A DNA stretch of 64,000 nt, taken from assembly GCF_001721045.1 (NCBI RefSeq), contig NZ_MDER01000038.1, positions 124,001 to 188,000 on the forward strand, given 5' to 3'. Position numbers and translations under genes: made by a program. Shown piece after piece: positions 7,978 through 17,112 of the stretch (position 1 is the first letter of the stretch; each line of letters opens with the position of its first letter). The notes below the pieces were generated by a model. That model was given only the letters and a program-made list of their open reading frames with translations. It ran no database searches and had not been told where the DNA came from. The stretch is from Paenibacillus nuruki (lineage in GTDB: Bacteria > Bacillota > Bacilli > Paenibacillales > Paenibacillaceae).

Positions 7978-9269
7978 AATGATTCATAACCTCCTGTGTG
8001 ATGATCGATATAGATCATATCGGGATGAGGATGACTTAGAAAATCATGATGCGATATCGTCCATGCATACGCACCGGCAATCGAAAACAAAACAATATCT
8101 CCTACAGCAATCTGTTCTAGTGTTACCTCTTGAGCAAGGATATCTTTGGGTGTACAAAGTTCGCCTGCAAGTGTAAGAGTCACTTGCTCTTGACGTGGAC
8201 GTTGAAATGGATAATCCCACTGCTCTATCGCTATCATTTGAAAAGGTTGATTGTGTCCCCATGAGACAGGTAAACGAAAATGATGAGTCCCTCCACGCAA
8301 AATCGCATAATGCTTATCATGATTACATTTAAGATCAATCACTTCTGACGCATAATAACCTGCATGAGCGACTATATATCGACCCGGTTCAAAAATCAGT
8401 TCTACGCCTGGCAATACTTCTTCGCTCCAGATATGATGTAGTCCATTGATAAATGTCTCCCATTCGAAATGACGATCTGGTTCTGTATAACAAATACCAA
8501 ATCCTCCTCCAGCATTAAGGTATTGAATAGACAAGTTATATTCACGAATCCAACGACTCACCGATTGAATATACATATGAACTAGTTCTACATGTAATTG
8601 AGCATCCAGATTATTAGATACCGAATGCATATGGAATCCTGCTAACGTCAACTGTGGCAAAGACTGTACTAATTGGATCGCTTCTCCGATCTGTACTTCA
8701 TCGATTCCAAATTGCGTCGGTTTCCCACCCATCGTAACTGTACCTGTAGGAATACTTTTTCTTAAATTAACACGTAGTAGAATCTGAACCGTTTTATTTT
8801 TTTGCTCCGCTATCCATGCGATTCGGCGGATTTCATGTACACTTTCAGCATGAATAAGCATCACATTGTGATCAATCGCTTGTTCAATCTCAATATCTTT
8901 TTTACCCGGCCCACCAAAAATAATATGAACATCTGGATCGATTAAGCGAATCGCTTGCACTTCTCCGATTGATGCCGTTTCAAAACCATCAACGATTGGA
9001 GCTAATGCTTCAATCAGACGTGGATCAGGATTCGCTTTGACCGCATAAAATAAATGCGTGCCTGCTGGCATATCGGCTACTTTGGAACGTGTACGCTCAC
9101 ATAATGTATTGAGATCATAAATAAAAGCACATACTGGTTTTCTAGATATGACATGGGGATCACGATTGGCTTGTTCTGCTGCTCTTATTCGATAGACTTC
9201 ATCCATAATCGAAGAAGGCGCTTGCGCTATATAGGGAGCATGCGTTTGAGTAGTATTTGAGTTCAACAT
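7974..9269 (-). CDS. PLP-dependent (alanine racemase-fold) decarboxylase, SbnH-like
   Basis: Type III-fold PLP decarboxylase of 431 residues, related to diaminopimelate/ornithine decarboxylases and to SbnH. The PLP-binding lysine is in HLFYAVKAN (Lys78). HMHSVSNN, NAGGGFGI (phosphate-binding glycine loop) and EPGRYIVAHAG are intact, and the C-terminal GELCTPKD carries the catalytic Cys. SbnH decarboxylates citryl-diaminopropionate in staphyloferrin B assembly. Here it would act on a citryl-Dab intermediate and leave a 1,3-diaminopropane arm; free Dab is an alternative substrate. ATG at 9269 is chosen because AAAGGAGG lies 4-5 bases upstream, although the frame stays open for 12 more codons. 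It sits between the SbnG- and SbnE-like genes. Confidence 0.9.
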   Translation of the reverse strand: MLNSNTTQTHAPYIAQAPSSIMDEVYRIRAAEQANRDPHVISRKPVCAFIYDLNTLCERTRSKVADMPAGTHLFYAVKANPDPRLIEALAPIVDGFETASIGEVQAIRLIDPDVHIIFGGPGKKDIEIEQAIDHNVMLIHAESVHEIRRIAWIAEQKNKTVQILLRVNLRKSIPTGTVTMGGKPTQFGIDEVQIGEAIQLVQSLPQLTLAGFHMHSVSNNLDAQLHVELVHMYIQSVSRWIREYNLSIQYLNAGGGFGICYTEPDRHFEWETFINGLHHIWSEEVLPGVELIFEPGRYIVAHAGYYASEVIDLKCNHDKHYAILRGGTHHFRLPVSWGHNQPFQMIAIEQWDYPFQRPRQEQVTLTLAGELCTPKDILAQEVTLEQIAVGDIVLFSIAGAYAWTISHHDFLSHPHPDMIYIDHHTGGYESL

Positions 9270-9315
9270 AAAGCCTCCTTTGCGTGCTGAATATCTATCA
9301 TGCAATTACGATTGA

Positions 9316-10122
9316 TCATTTATAATTGTGCGATTGTTCTTTGGAAGGGATAGCAGAAGCTACAGGAAATTGAGCTAATTTACTTTGTAACGCTCGAAAA
9401 GCTATTCCACGTTCATCTCCTAATACGTAAGCCTGTACTCCTTTTCCTTGCCAGTAATCATATTGATCCGGTTGACGAGGAATTGCGCAATAAGGGATCT
9501 GTTGGTCAGCGGCAACTTGTTGAATATGATCCAATGCTTGACGCACATGAGGATGCTCGGTCTGCCAAGGTACACCATAAGATTGTGATAGATCAGCTGC
9601 TCCTTCAAGCACCATATCGACTCCTTTTACACTTAGAATCTTATGGATGTGTTCGACTCCTTTGACCGTTTCAATCATCGGTACAATCATGATTTCTTGA
9701 TTCGCTCGATCCATATAATCCACTAGATTGTCTCGTCCAAAAACACTCGGTCGCCCGCTATTCATACTTCGTTGACCGATAGGGAAATATTTAGCCGCTT
9801 GAATCACGGCTTCGATCTGTTCTTTAGTTTCCACTTGCGGAATAACTATTCCCATTGCTCCGCTATCCAGCACACGTAAAATCACTTTGGCATTGATTTC
9901 AGGGATACGTACCAATGGTGTAATCCCAGATTGTTCAGCTGCACGAATCATATGTTCAACCGTTTCAGGATTGATCATCACATGTTCCATATCAATAATT
10001 ACAAAATCAAAACCGGCATAAGCGATCATTTCAACCATAATTGGTACAGGCACAGAAGCGATCAATCCAAATACTGTCTGCTGTTGTGCTAATTGCTGGC
10101 GTAGCCGATTGGACGTTAACAT
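9316..10122 (-). CDS. HpcH/HpaI aldolase-family citrate synthase, SbnG-like
   Basis: Protein of 268 residues in the HpcH/HpaI aldolase family (TIM barrel, metal-dependent). Visible motifs are GFDFVIIDMEHVMINPETVE near residue 35, a GIVIPQVETKEQIEAVI segment with the metal-binding Glu, and a QRSMNSGRPS loop. SbnG (259 residues) is a citrate synthase that supplies citrate to staphyloferrin B independently of the TCA cycle. The position between SbnF- and SbnH-like genes is the same as in Staphylococcus, which is why I prefer this over a catabolic aldolase. It overlaps the upstream synthetase by 7 bases. A dedicated citrate source would decouple siderophore output from TCA activity under iron limitation. 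Confidence 0.88.
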   Translation of the reverse strand: MLTSNRLRQQLAQQQTVFGLIASVPVPIMVEMIAYAGFDFVIIDMEHVMINPETVEHMIRAAEQSGITPLVRIPEINAKVILRVLDSGAMGIVIPQVETKEQIEAVIQAAKYFPIGQRSMNSGRPSVFGRDNLVDYMDRANQEIMIVPMIETVKGVEHIHKILSVKGVDMVLEGAADLSQSYGVPWQTEHPHVRQALDHIQQVAADQQIPYCAIPRQPDQYDYWQGKGVQAYVLGDERGIAFRALQSKLAQFPVASAIPSKEQSHNYK

Positions 10123-12017
10123 GTGGATTGTCGGTAAGCATATAATGGGTTCATTCCATCTTTGAAATGAAGCTCACCATCTCCGAACAATCTTCTTTTG
10201 GTTAATTCTTCGATTAATACTGTCTCCGCAAACAGATCAAAACAATCAAACCGTTCTTGATGCTGTGGATGGTCATGCTGATATTGATGGATAATATCGG
10301 CGGTCATTTTCCAGAATGATTGTTCGGATAACTGATAATGCTGTTCCAAAAACATACACATTTCTGTAGCTGCAATAAAAAAGAACGCATCATAAGAGAA
10401 ATCCCGTACATCATTAGGGTTATTCGTTTGGATAAATGAATTACGATTGATCTTTGCATGACTTGGCGGTTCTGGCGTTAGATCAGGGCATAATTCAGGT
10501 TCTACCAGATGTGTCACTGAGAAACGAACACCGTCATGAAAATCTTTGAGTGCAATACGTGTAGGTAATCCATCATGATGAATCAGAATAATATTTTGAC
10601 CGTGTGATTCCATTCCAATTCCGTGCGCATATAACATATGAATAATAGGAGTAACCGTTGCTGTTAACATGGCATATGTCCACCGTTCTACTCCATATTG
10701 CTGTATCCACGGATCGATCAGAGGTACACCGCTTGGTTGCACATGACATAATCCATTGAAAGGAACACCGTCTTCCCCTTCTTTTAGATACGTATGCAGA
10801 CTTTCACGCCAGATCGTTCCTAATGAACCATAGGTCTGTGACTGTCGATATTCGGGCAACTTTTCATAATTGAAAGTGATTCCTGCACGCTCACGTAAAA
10901 CTACAAATCCAAGCTGACGGGCAGTCTCGTTATGTTGAATCAATCGAGTTAACCAATCTGTAATCATCGCTCCATTAAGAACGGTATGCCCTGCTAATAT
11001 ACGAGCAGTTGATGTGTTGGTAATACTTAATGCCATTTTCAAATAAGGAGCTTCAGGTCTTGTTCGATTGCCTAATGTACGAATCGATTGCTGAGCATAA
11101 TAAGCATCATTTCCAATTCCGAGCGGAACGATCTGTTGACTGGCTAGTTCACGGTAAAAAGCCGATACAATCTTATTCTTCCACTGCCACGGATGAACAG
11201 GGATCAAGTGATAATCTTCTATATTCAATTGTTGCTGTTGTAAAATCTGCTGAAATTGATTCCATTGCTTGGTGCCTAATGATTCCTGCATAAATGAATC
11301 GTGATCTTCGACTGTAGTTGAAAAAGCAGACAAACTGTATTCTTTAGCCACCGCTAACCAAATCGGGTACAACGATTGTTGAAATTCTGGCCCATACTCA
11401 GCATTATCTTCTAACGTAAAACCGATTCTAGATTTATAACAAGGATGGTATGGATGACCGTCTTTGATCTGCCCTTCCAGCTGATCATAATAAGACTGTT
11501 CTGTTGAGAATACACTTTGTTGTACATATGCTTGAGATTGTAAATCTTTCAATAATGTCTGTTCTAGTTCATTACGGAATTGTTGTAGCTTCTCCCCTTG
11601 TTGTACTTGTTGAAGTACTTCATTCAAAAATTCATGCAGATGTGCTGTCTGTTGTTGTCCGTCTGTCGCTATTCGTATAACAGGAACTTGCTCTAATCTT
11701 ACTCTGCCAAAGCTCACCATCCGCTTACCCGTACACATATACTGCACCTTTTGTTGATCTGTAGTTACACCGACTATAGTAAACTGCTGATAAGCTTTTG
11801 GCTCTGATAAGCTAGAACGTATTTGTTGCTGAGACATTTCAGTCTGAAGATAAGGAAGAATATCTTCATAGATGATTGCTTGCATTAATTGACGAATAAT
11901 TCGCTGTTCTACTGCTGGAAAATGTTCTGAATGGAGTGCTTTGATCATATCAAAAGGATCAGTCGATTGTGTCAATGATAAGGCTGAATACGTAGGTAAT
12001 TGTTGTGTAAACGTCAT
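10116..12017 (-). CDS. IucA/IucC-family siderophore synthetase, SbnF-like
   Basis: NIS synthetase of 633 residues, the expected size (SbnF is about 592). SbnF-like landmarks run in order: YHPCYKSRIGFTLEDNAEYGPEF, LIPVHPWQWK (catalytic His-Pro-Trp-Gln), QSIRTLGN, LKMALSITNTSTARIL, YGSLGTIWRE, MESHGQN (active-site His/Gln/Asn), IALKDFHDGVRF and KINRNSFIQT. In staphyloferrin B assembly SbnF joins the citryl-diaminopropionate to the citryl-ethylenediamine-type half; here it would join the Dab-based intermediates. ATG at 12017 follows GAGGTGA at good distance. A gap of 100 bases separates it from the SbnC-like gene; I see no promoter or terminator in it. The 3' end overlaps the citrate synthase gene. 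Confidence 0.9.
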   Translation of the reverse strand: MTFTQQLPTYSALSLTQSTDPFDMIKALHSEHFPAVEQRIIRQLMQAIIYEDILPYLQTEMSQQQIRSSLSEPKAYQQFTIVGVTTDQQKVQYMCTGKRMVSFGRVRLEQVPVIRIATDGQQQTAHLHEFLNEVLQQVQQGEKLQQFRNELEQTLLKDLQSQAYVQQSVFSTEQSYYDQLEGQIKDGHPYHPCYKSRIGFTLEDNAEYGPEFQQSLYPIWLAVAKEYSLSAFSTTVEDHDSFMQESLGTKQWNQFQQILQQQQLNIEDYHLIPVHPWQWKNKIVSAFYRELASQQIVPLGIGNDAYYAQQSIRTLGNRTRPEAPYLKMALSITNTSTARILAGHTVLNGAMITDWLTRLIQHNETARQLGFVVLRERAGITFNYEKLPEYRQSQTYGSLGTIWRESLHTYLKEGEDGVPFNGLCHVQPSGVPLIDPWIQQYGVERWTYAMLTATVTPIIHMLYAHGIGMESHGQNIILIHHDGLPTRIALKDFHDGVRFSVTHLVEPELCPDLTPEPPSHAKINRNSFIQTNNPNDVRDFSYDAFFFIAATEMCMFLEQHYQLSEQSFWKMTADIIHQYQHDHPQHQERFDCFDLFAETVLIEELTKRRLFGDGELHFKDGMNPLYAYRQSTC

Positions 12018-12117
12018 TATTTCACCTCGGATTAAGTTAGTGATACCTATAGAGATTGGATTTTGGAACGTGTCCGTACACTTTGCATGAGTTAAGTGAC
12101 ATTACTCTGCGTTTTTA

Positions 12118-14100
12118 TCAACTTTTAGCTAGATATAAAGGATTCGGAATAGCGATAAATGAAGGATGATCGCCTTTGGCTTGAAAACAACTGATAAAGT
12201 TAGCTTTAGCGGGTAACGTTTTTACGTGTAGTAAAGATTCAATATGATGGCAAAGAGAACTATTTCCTTCTAACGCTGCTTGGGTTCTCCATATTAATAA
12301 TTGTTGTTGTACTATATTCCAATAGTGCTGTTCACTACGTTGTTCATAGGCGGCTATGGTGTGAATCAATGAACCTAAATGATTGACTACAAAATAGTAT
12401 CCTGTTCTTAACCATGAAGTCTCGTGATCATATAGCACATGACTATCCTGTTCGATTAACGTTTGAATCCATTCCTCTACGGATGGACATGTTCGATCAA
12501 TACTGACTCCTTCCAGATCGCGTACATAATAACAGTCTGGCATCCCGTCTTTGAGCGAAATTAATGAATTTTGCAGATGGGCTTCAAAGCTTATCCCGTA
12601 ATCTGTAAAAACACGTAATAACGATAAAAGAGTAATTTCTGTATACTTTGATAACCATGTTGATAAATGTGGAACTGTATCTTCTGCATGTTGACGAATC
12701 ACTGATATTAATTTGGGTTCATTAGTGTTGGGCGCTGATTCCAATAGGGAAGCTACAACATACGTATGCTCAGGATCAATCTGTTGTGGACGATAAATGA
12801 CAGTCATGGCAGCAGTCCATTGCTCTTGCTGCGCCAAAGTCATGGCCGTCGATGAGTTAAACTGGTTGTCGGTAGCTGATTTGCTATCATTTACTTTATG
12901 ATTTTCCGCTAGATCGGTAGTCCATTGTGTACTTAACGTACCGACTTTTACTGAACTGTAGCCTGTTTCTGTTAACACTTTAAAATGATTCGATTCTATC
13001 GCTGTCCGTTTATGATGAATAATGCGTGCAGCGTCGATAGTCCGTTTGGCTTGTTCTATTGTATTTTCACGAATAAGATTCGTTATTCGGATATGCAAGG
13101 GTAACTTATATCCTCGATGGTCTTTGGGATTCCAGACTGTTCTGACCGAAGAAGTCGGATATAGTTCATCACCGAGTGACCCTAACAATACCAAATACTG
13201 AGACTGTATCGCTTGCTCCACAATAGGAAGCGTCTGAATATACTTTGCTTGCCACGGATGCATTGGTAAAAGATGATATTGATCTGCCTGTACACCTTTT
13301 GCATGTAACAGGTCTGTTGCTTGCTGATATATGGAAGATGAGATTGCTTCTTGTCTGGTCTGTTCATCTAGCCAGTGTTCCTCGATATAGATCGACTGTA
13401 CCGCAATATAAAACAACTGAAAGCTAGCTCCCATTTCTGGACTATATAATGTTAATTCAGGGATAGCGAATCCTTCTGAACTTTTAGGAAATGGATGAAA
13501 AGGATGCCCTGCAATCAGTGACTGTTCCGAATAGATATAATCGTTACAATCTAAACCGTGATCAGCAAGATGATGATCATAGTAATATTCCATTTTGGTC
13601 AGACTGTTTCCGATGCGATCTACCATTTGTTGCTTCTGCGAATCTCTTGCCTGACTATCTGTATAATGACTTACTTCTTCGATCATATAATTGATCAACT
13701 GATAGGCCGTTATGATCGCTGGAGATTGCTCTTGTTCAATACACACAAAATAATAAATATAATGATGCTGACCGATCAGAGAATAATACGTCACCTCTGT
13801 CTGTATCCATCGCCCGGTAAAAGGAAGCTGGATCAATATCATGTCATACGATTCTTCGATATTAATATCTAATCTGGATATCATTTTGTTGTCCAGTAAA
13901 GGGAACTTCTCAATCACGGCTGAAATTCTAGGGTCAAATTGTTTCGTTTCTCGTAAATAACTATTGAGTATCGCTTGAATACTTGCAGCAAGTGCCCACT
14001 TTTTGGCATCTGAAATAGGATTTTCTGTTAATTCAAAGTCTTCAATATCCGTTGTTTGTTGCATTATTTTCTGATTTTGATGAGTATCTATAGAAGACAC
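12118..14100 (-). CDS. IucA/IucC-family siderophore synthetase, SbnC-like
   Basis: NIS synthetase of about 660 residues. It tracks SbnC: YIYSEQSLIAGHPFHPFPKS, LLPMHPWQAK, YPTSSVRTVWN, LPLHIRITNLIR, KRTIDAARII, SFEAHLQN, YVRDLEGVSIDRT, YYFVVNHLGSL and a C-terminal AKANF...IPNPLY. SbnC attaches the alpha-ketoglutarate end of staphyloferrin B. The glutamate-linked Dab aminotransferase in this operon would release that ketoacid. I place the start at GTG 14100: it lies 8 bases after AAAAGGAG and one base after the exporter's stop (TAATGTG). The in-frame GTG at 14109 overlaps the ribosome site itself. About 70 residues longer than SbnC, with an insert near residues 395-420 rich in Ser/Asn. Confidence 0.9.
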   Translation of the reverse strand: MSSIDTHQNQKIMQQTTDIEDFELTENPISDAKKWALAASIQAILNSYLRETKQFDPRISAVIEKFPLLDNKMISRLDINIEESYDMILIQLPFTGRWIQTEVTYYSLIGQHHYIYYFVCIEQEQSPAIITAYQLINYMIEEVSHYTDSQARDSQKQQMVDRIGNSLTKMEYYYDHHLADHGLDCNDYIYSEQSLIAGHPFHPFPKSSEGFAIPELTLYSPEMGASFQLFYIAVQSIYIEEHWLDEQTRQEAISSSIYQQATDLLHAKGVQADQYHLLPMHPWQAKYIQTLPIVEQAIQSQYLVLLGSLGDELYPTSSVRTVWNPKDHRGYKLPLHIRITNLIRENTIEQAKRTIDAARIIHHKRTAIESNHFKVLTETGYSSVKVGTLSTQWTTDLAENHKVNDSKSATDNQFNSSTAMTLAQQEQWTAAMTVIYRPQQIDPEHTYVVASLLESAPNTNEPKLISVIRQHAEDTVPHLSTWLSKYTEITLLSLLRVFTDYGISFEAHLQNSLISLKDGMPDCYYVRDLEGVSIDRTCPSVEEWIQTLIEQDSHVLYDHETSWLRTGYYFVVNHLGSLIHTIAAYEQRSEQHYWNIVQQQLLIWRTQAALEGNSSLCHHIESLLHVKTLPAKANFISCFQAKGDHPSFIAIPNPLYLAKS

Positions 14101-14101
14101 A

Positions 14102-15544
14102 TTATGCACTCCTTTTCGTATGATGGATAGGCTCAGAAGATGTTACCGTCTGATGCATAAAGAAAGCCGCTGGAATCGTAAATAAAATGATTATACTTAA
14201 CACCCAGAATCCCTGATTGATCGTATGCAATGTGCTAAAGGCATCTGAATGTCCATCAGCTATAAGCTGAGTCCGCCGAACTTCATAATAGACTGAAATG
14301 ATCACAATTCCGAGTGAAGAAGTTATTCTTCGAATCACATTATTCATGGCTGAGCCTTGAGATACCAGCTGATCAGGAATTGCATTTAACCCTGCTGTCG
14401 TGACAGGCATATTCGATAATCCCAACCCTACTCCGCGCAACATCATCAGTACAAAAATGATCCAGATTGGCGAATTAACTTGCAACATGCCCAGCATCGC
14501 AGTCGTAATACAGGTCATAGATAAACCAATCAACACAATCATTTTCGGCCCTTTACGATCAAGATGTTTGCCTGCAATTCGGACAAAAATACCTGTGAAA
14601 ATCGCTGAAGGTAAAAATACCAATCCGGTCATCATTGCACTATATCCGTATACATTTTGTACCAGTAAAGGAACCATAAAAATCGTAGCAAACATCGCAA
14701 TGGCTTGTACACTGACTACCACGACACTAAGCGTATAGGTCGGAATATTGAAGATACGTAGATGCAGTAATGGTTGTTCTTTGGTTAACTCCAAACGAAC
14801 AAAAATAATAAGCAATACAACTCCAACACCCAGCATCACAAGATTAGACCCTAACCATATATCTGCCAGATGCTTCATTTGACCCAGTGTCCATAAAATA
14901 ACGCCAACTCCCAGCGTCACTGTAACAAATCCGCTCATATCAAATGTTCGCTTCCGATCAGGTGTCGTATGTGGCAAATACTTAAGCCCGATCAGTAACC
15001 CGAGCAATCCAGTAGGTACATTCATCCAAAATAAAGATTGCCAGCTTCCCCATTCGATCATCATTCCTCCGACTGTAGGGCCAATAGCAGGTGCAACCAT
15101 AATCGCAATGCCCCAGATTCCTGTCACACGACCACGTTCATTTTTGGGAAAAGCATCGAACATAATCGCTAGTGATAGCGGAATCATCAATCCACCTGCA
15201 ATCCCTTGTAACCCGCGAAAGCAGATCACAGATAACAAATTCCATGAAAATGACCCAAGTATAGACCCGATAATAAACAGGAACAGTCCGAGCAAATAGA
15301 TTCTTTTTTTACCAAATCGATCGCCCAAATATCCTGTTAATGGCATCGTCATTCCCATACCTAGCAGAAAAATAGTAATAATCCAACTGGTGGAACTGGC
15401 ACTACTCTGAAAAACGTTCATCAATTCAGGAACAGCCGGATTGAGCGAACTGTTATTCAAAATGACTGTAAATGTCCCTAGTAAAATACTACATAAAATC
15501 ATCCATTCCGCAGAAATAGCCAACTTATATCGATGCTTGATCAT
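14102..15544 (-). CDS. MFS drug/siderophore exporter, DHA2 (14-helix) type
   Basis: Integral membrane proton antiporter of 480 residues, the usual length for 14-helix EmrB/QacA-type carriers. Motif A is seen as GYLGDRFGKKRIYLLG after helix 2 and the antiporter motif C as APAIGPTVGG in helix 5. Its place inside the biosynthesis operon makes it the likely siderophore exporter, in the position and role of SbnD. SbnD is a 12-helix protein of about 418 residues, so this is a functional rather than a clear sequence match. The start overlaps the aminotransferase stop (TAATG). Its stop lies one base before the next start. Confidence 0.87.
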   Translation of the reverse strand: MIKHRYKLAISAEWMILCSILLGTFTVILNNSSLNPAVPELMNVFQSSASSTSWIITIFLLGMGMTMPLTGYLGDRFGKKRIYLLGLFLFIIGSILGSFSWNLLSVICFRGLQGIAGGLMIPLSLAIMFDAFPKNERGRVTGIWGIAIMVAPAIGPTVGGMMIEWGSWQSLFWMNVPTGLLGLLIGLKYLPHTTPDRKRTFDMSGFVTVTLGVGVILWTLGQMKHLADIWLGSNLVMLGVGVVLLIIFVRLELTKEQPLLHLRIFNIPTYTLSVVVVSVQAIAMFATIFMVPLLVQNVYGYSAMMTGLVFLPSAIFTGIFVRIAGKHLDRKGPKMIVLIGLSMTCITTAMLGMLQVNSPIWIIFVLMMLRGVGLGLSNMPVTTAGLNAIPDQLVSQGSAMNNVIRRITSSLGIVIISVYYEVRRTQLIADGHSDAFSTLHTINQGFWVLSIIILFTIPAAFFMHQTVTSSEPIHHTKRSA

Positions 15545-16923
15545 TACACTGTAGAAGTCTGTAACGTTTGATACGCTGTAGTGACAGCTTCACCAAAAAT
15601 ACGAGTGACTTCTAATACTTGCTCTCGTGTAATAATAAGGGGTGGTAAAAAACGCATGACAGTAGAATGTCTTCCTCCTACTTCCAGAATCAGTCCATGT
15701 TTCAAACATTCTTGTTGAATCAAGCTTGCTAATTGTGGATGTGCTGGATAATGCCCTAGATGATCCATGATGTGCTGATCATTTACAATCTCCACTCCAA
15801 TCATTAATCCACGACCACGAATATCACCAATACAACCCACTTGCTGTTGAATCTGCTGTAACTGTTCTACCAATAACGATCCCATATCAGTGACATGCTC
15901 AGGCAAATGATGTTCACGAATATAACGTAATGTTGCAAGTCCTGCTGCCATCGCCATCTGGTTACCACGGAAAGTACCAATATGTGCACCTGGATTCCAT
16001 TGATCCAAATCTTTGTTATAGATAACAACAGATAATGGCAAGCTTCCTCCGATAGCTTTGGACAATACCAATACATCAGGAATAATACCTGCATGTTCAA
16101 AAGCATACAATTTGCCTGTCCGACCAAGCCCTGTCTGTACTTCATCAATAATTAATGGAATATTGCGTTCTTGTGTAATACGACGCATTTCACGAATCCA
16201 CTCTACAGGAGCAGGAATAGAGCCTCCTTCGCCTTGTACCACTTCAAAAATCATTGCACATGGCGATACAATGCCACTCTCAGGATCATCCAACAAATTT
16301 TCGATATAACTACTACTGATCTGATGCGTCTGTTCTCCGCCTATTCCGAAGGGGCAACGATATTCATACGGATACGGCATAAAATGAACATCAGGAATCA
16401 ATCCATTCACACGTTCTTTTTGCCCTAATGTTCCACTAAGGCTCATTGCAGCATGAGTCGATCCATGATATCCCCCTTGAAAAGATAAAATACTACGTTT
16501 ACCTGTAGCTGTTTTGACTAACTTTATCGCCGCTTCGATTGCATCTCCTCCGGTAGGGCCACAAAATTGAATTTTGGCATTTTGGGCAAAAGATGGCGGA
16601 AGACTTGCAAATACTTCTTCTACAAACTGTTCTTTGAGGGGTGTAGTCAGGTCTAAGGTATGCAACGGATGCTTGTTGGTTAGTAATTGCTGAATCGCTT
16701 CGATCACAACAGGATGATTATGTCCAAGAGCTAATGTTCCTGCACCTGCTAGGCAGTCATAGTATACTTTGCCATCCATATCTGTAATATGAATCCCTTC
16801 AGCTTCTTTGATAACAATTGGTAATCGGCGTGGATAGGAACGAGCATTAGACTCTCTTTCAGATTGGCTTTGCAAATAACGTGTATTTTGAGATACGGCT
16901 GAATCTACTGTTTCTATCATCAT
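15544..16923 (-). CDS. Class III aminotransferase, L-2,4-diaminobutyrate:2-oxoglutarate type, leading the siderophore operon
   Basis: PLP-dependent class III aminotransferase of 459 residues. The family's features are present: CGPTGGDAIEAAIK (cofactor phosphate loop near 121-134), GGYHGSTHA, PLIIDEVQTGLGRTG (Asp260) and LVLSKAIGGSLPL with the PLP lysine at 289, then HIGTFRGNQ. It resembles Dab aminotransferases such as RhbA of rhizobactin synthesis. These convert aspartate semialdehyde plus glutamate to Dab plus 2-oxoglutarate, both plausible siderophore building blocks. It replaces SbnA/SbnB, which are absent. Start: ATGATG at 16923/16920 after AAAGGAG; the longer frame to 16956 runs through the Fur box and is rejected. 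It is the first gene of the operon. Confidence 0.88.
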   Translation of the reverse strand: MMIETVDSAVSQNTRYLQSQSERESNARSYPRRLPIVIKEAEGIHITDMDGKVYYDCLAGAGTLALGHNHPVVIEAIQQLLTNKHPLHTLDLTTPLKEQFVEEVFASLPPSFAQNAKIQFCGPTGGDAIEAAIKLVKTATGKRSILSFQGGYHGSTHAAMSLSGTLGQKERVNGLIPDVHFMPYPYEYRCPFGIGGEQTHQISSSYIENLLDDPESGIVSPCAMIFEVVQGEGGSIPAPVEWIREMRRITQERNIPLIIDEVQTGLGRTGKLYAFEHAGIIPDVLVLSKAIGGSLPLSVVIYNKDLDQWNPGAHIGTFRGNQMAMAAGLATLRYIREHHLPEHVTDMGSLLVEQLQQIQQQVGCIGDIRGRGLMIGVEIVNDQHIMDHLGHYPAHPQLASLIQQECLKHGLILEVGGRHSTVMRFLPPLIITREQVLEVTRIFGEAVTTAYQTLQTSTV

Positions 16924-16935
16924 AATCTCTCCTTT

Positions 16936-16976
16936 GATATTGATAATCATTTTCAATTAGGCACTTCTTTAGTATA
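16936..16976 (-). promoter_or_regulatory. Fur box and -10 element of the siderophore biosynthesis operon
   Basis: GATATTGATAATCATTTTC at 16936-16954 matches the Fur consensus GATAATGATAATCATTATC at 17 of 19 positions, the best box in the window. A minus-strand TATACT at 16976-16971 is a plausible -10; no good -35 is evident. The box ends 12 bases before the start codon and would cover the early transcribed region. Confidence 0.82.
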
Positions 16977-17061
16977 TGGAATAAATTTCTAGACTCCATA
17001 GACATTTACGTCCTGTATTTGTACAAATACTACATCTTCATTTTTAGGAATCGCGATCAGA

Positions 17062-17103
17062 CAAAAAAAGACGACTCTATAAGAGAACTATAGAAATCGT
17101 CGA
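17062..17103 (-). terminator. Rho-independent terminator of the GH31 gene
   Basis: On the minus strand GACGA..TCTATA pairs with TATAGA..TCGTC around a short loop and is followed by seven U's (17069-17063). It begins about 10 bases after the glycosidase stop and insulates it from the siderophore operon promoter. Confidence 0.8.
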
Positions 17104-17112
17104 TACAACAAA

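Noticed and set aside
12018-12117. Possible internal promoter or terminator in the 100-base gap of the siderophore operon
   Set aside because: Only a weak 5-bp stem and no convincing -35/-10 pair.
14102-15544. Naming the exporter sbnD
   Set aside because: Its length and motifs are those of a 14-helix DHA2 carrier; only its position supports the SbnD role.
5728-16923. A schizokinen/rhizobactin-type hydroxamate pathway suggested by the Dab aminotransferase
   Set aside because: No amine monooxygenase or acetyltransferase is present, while the full SbnC/E/F/G/H set is.
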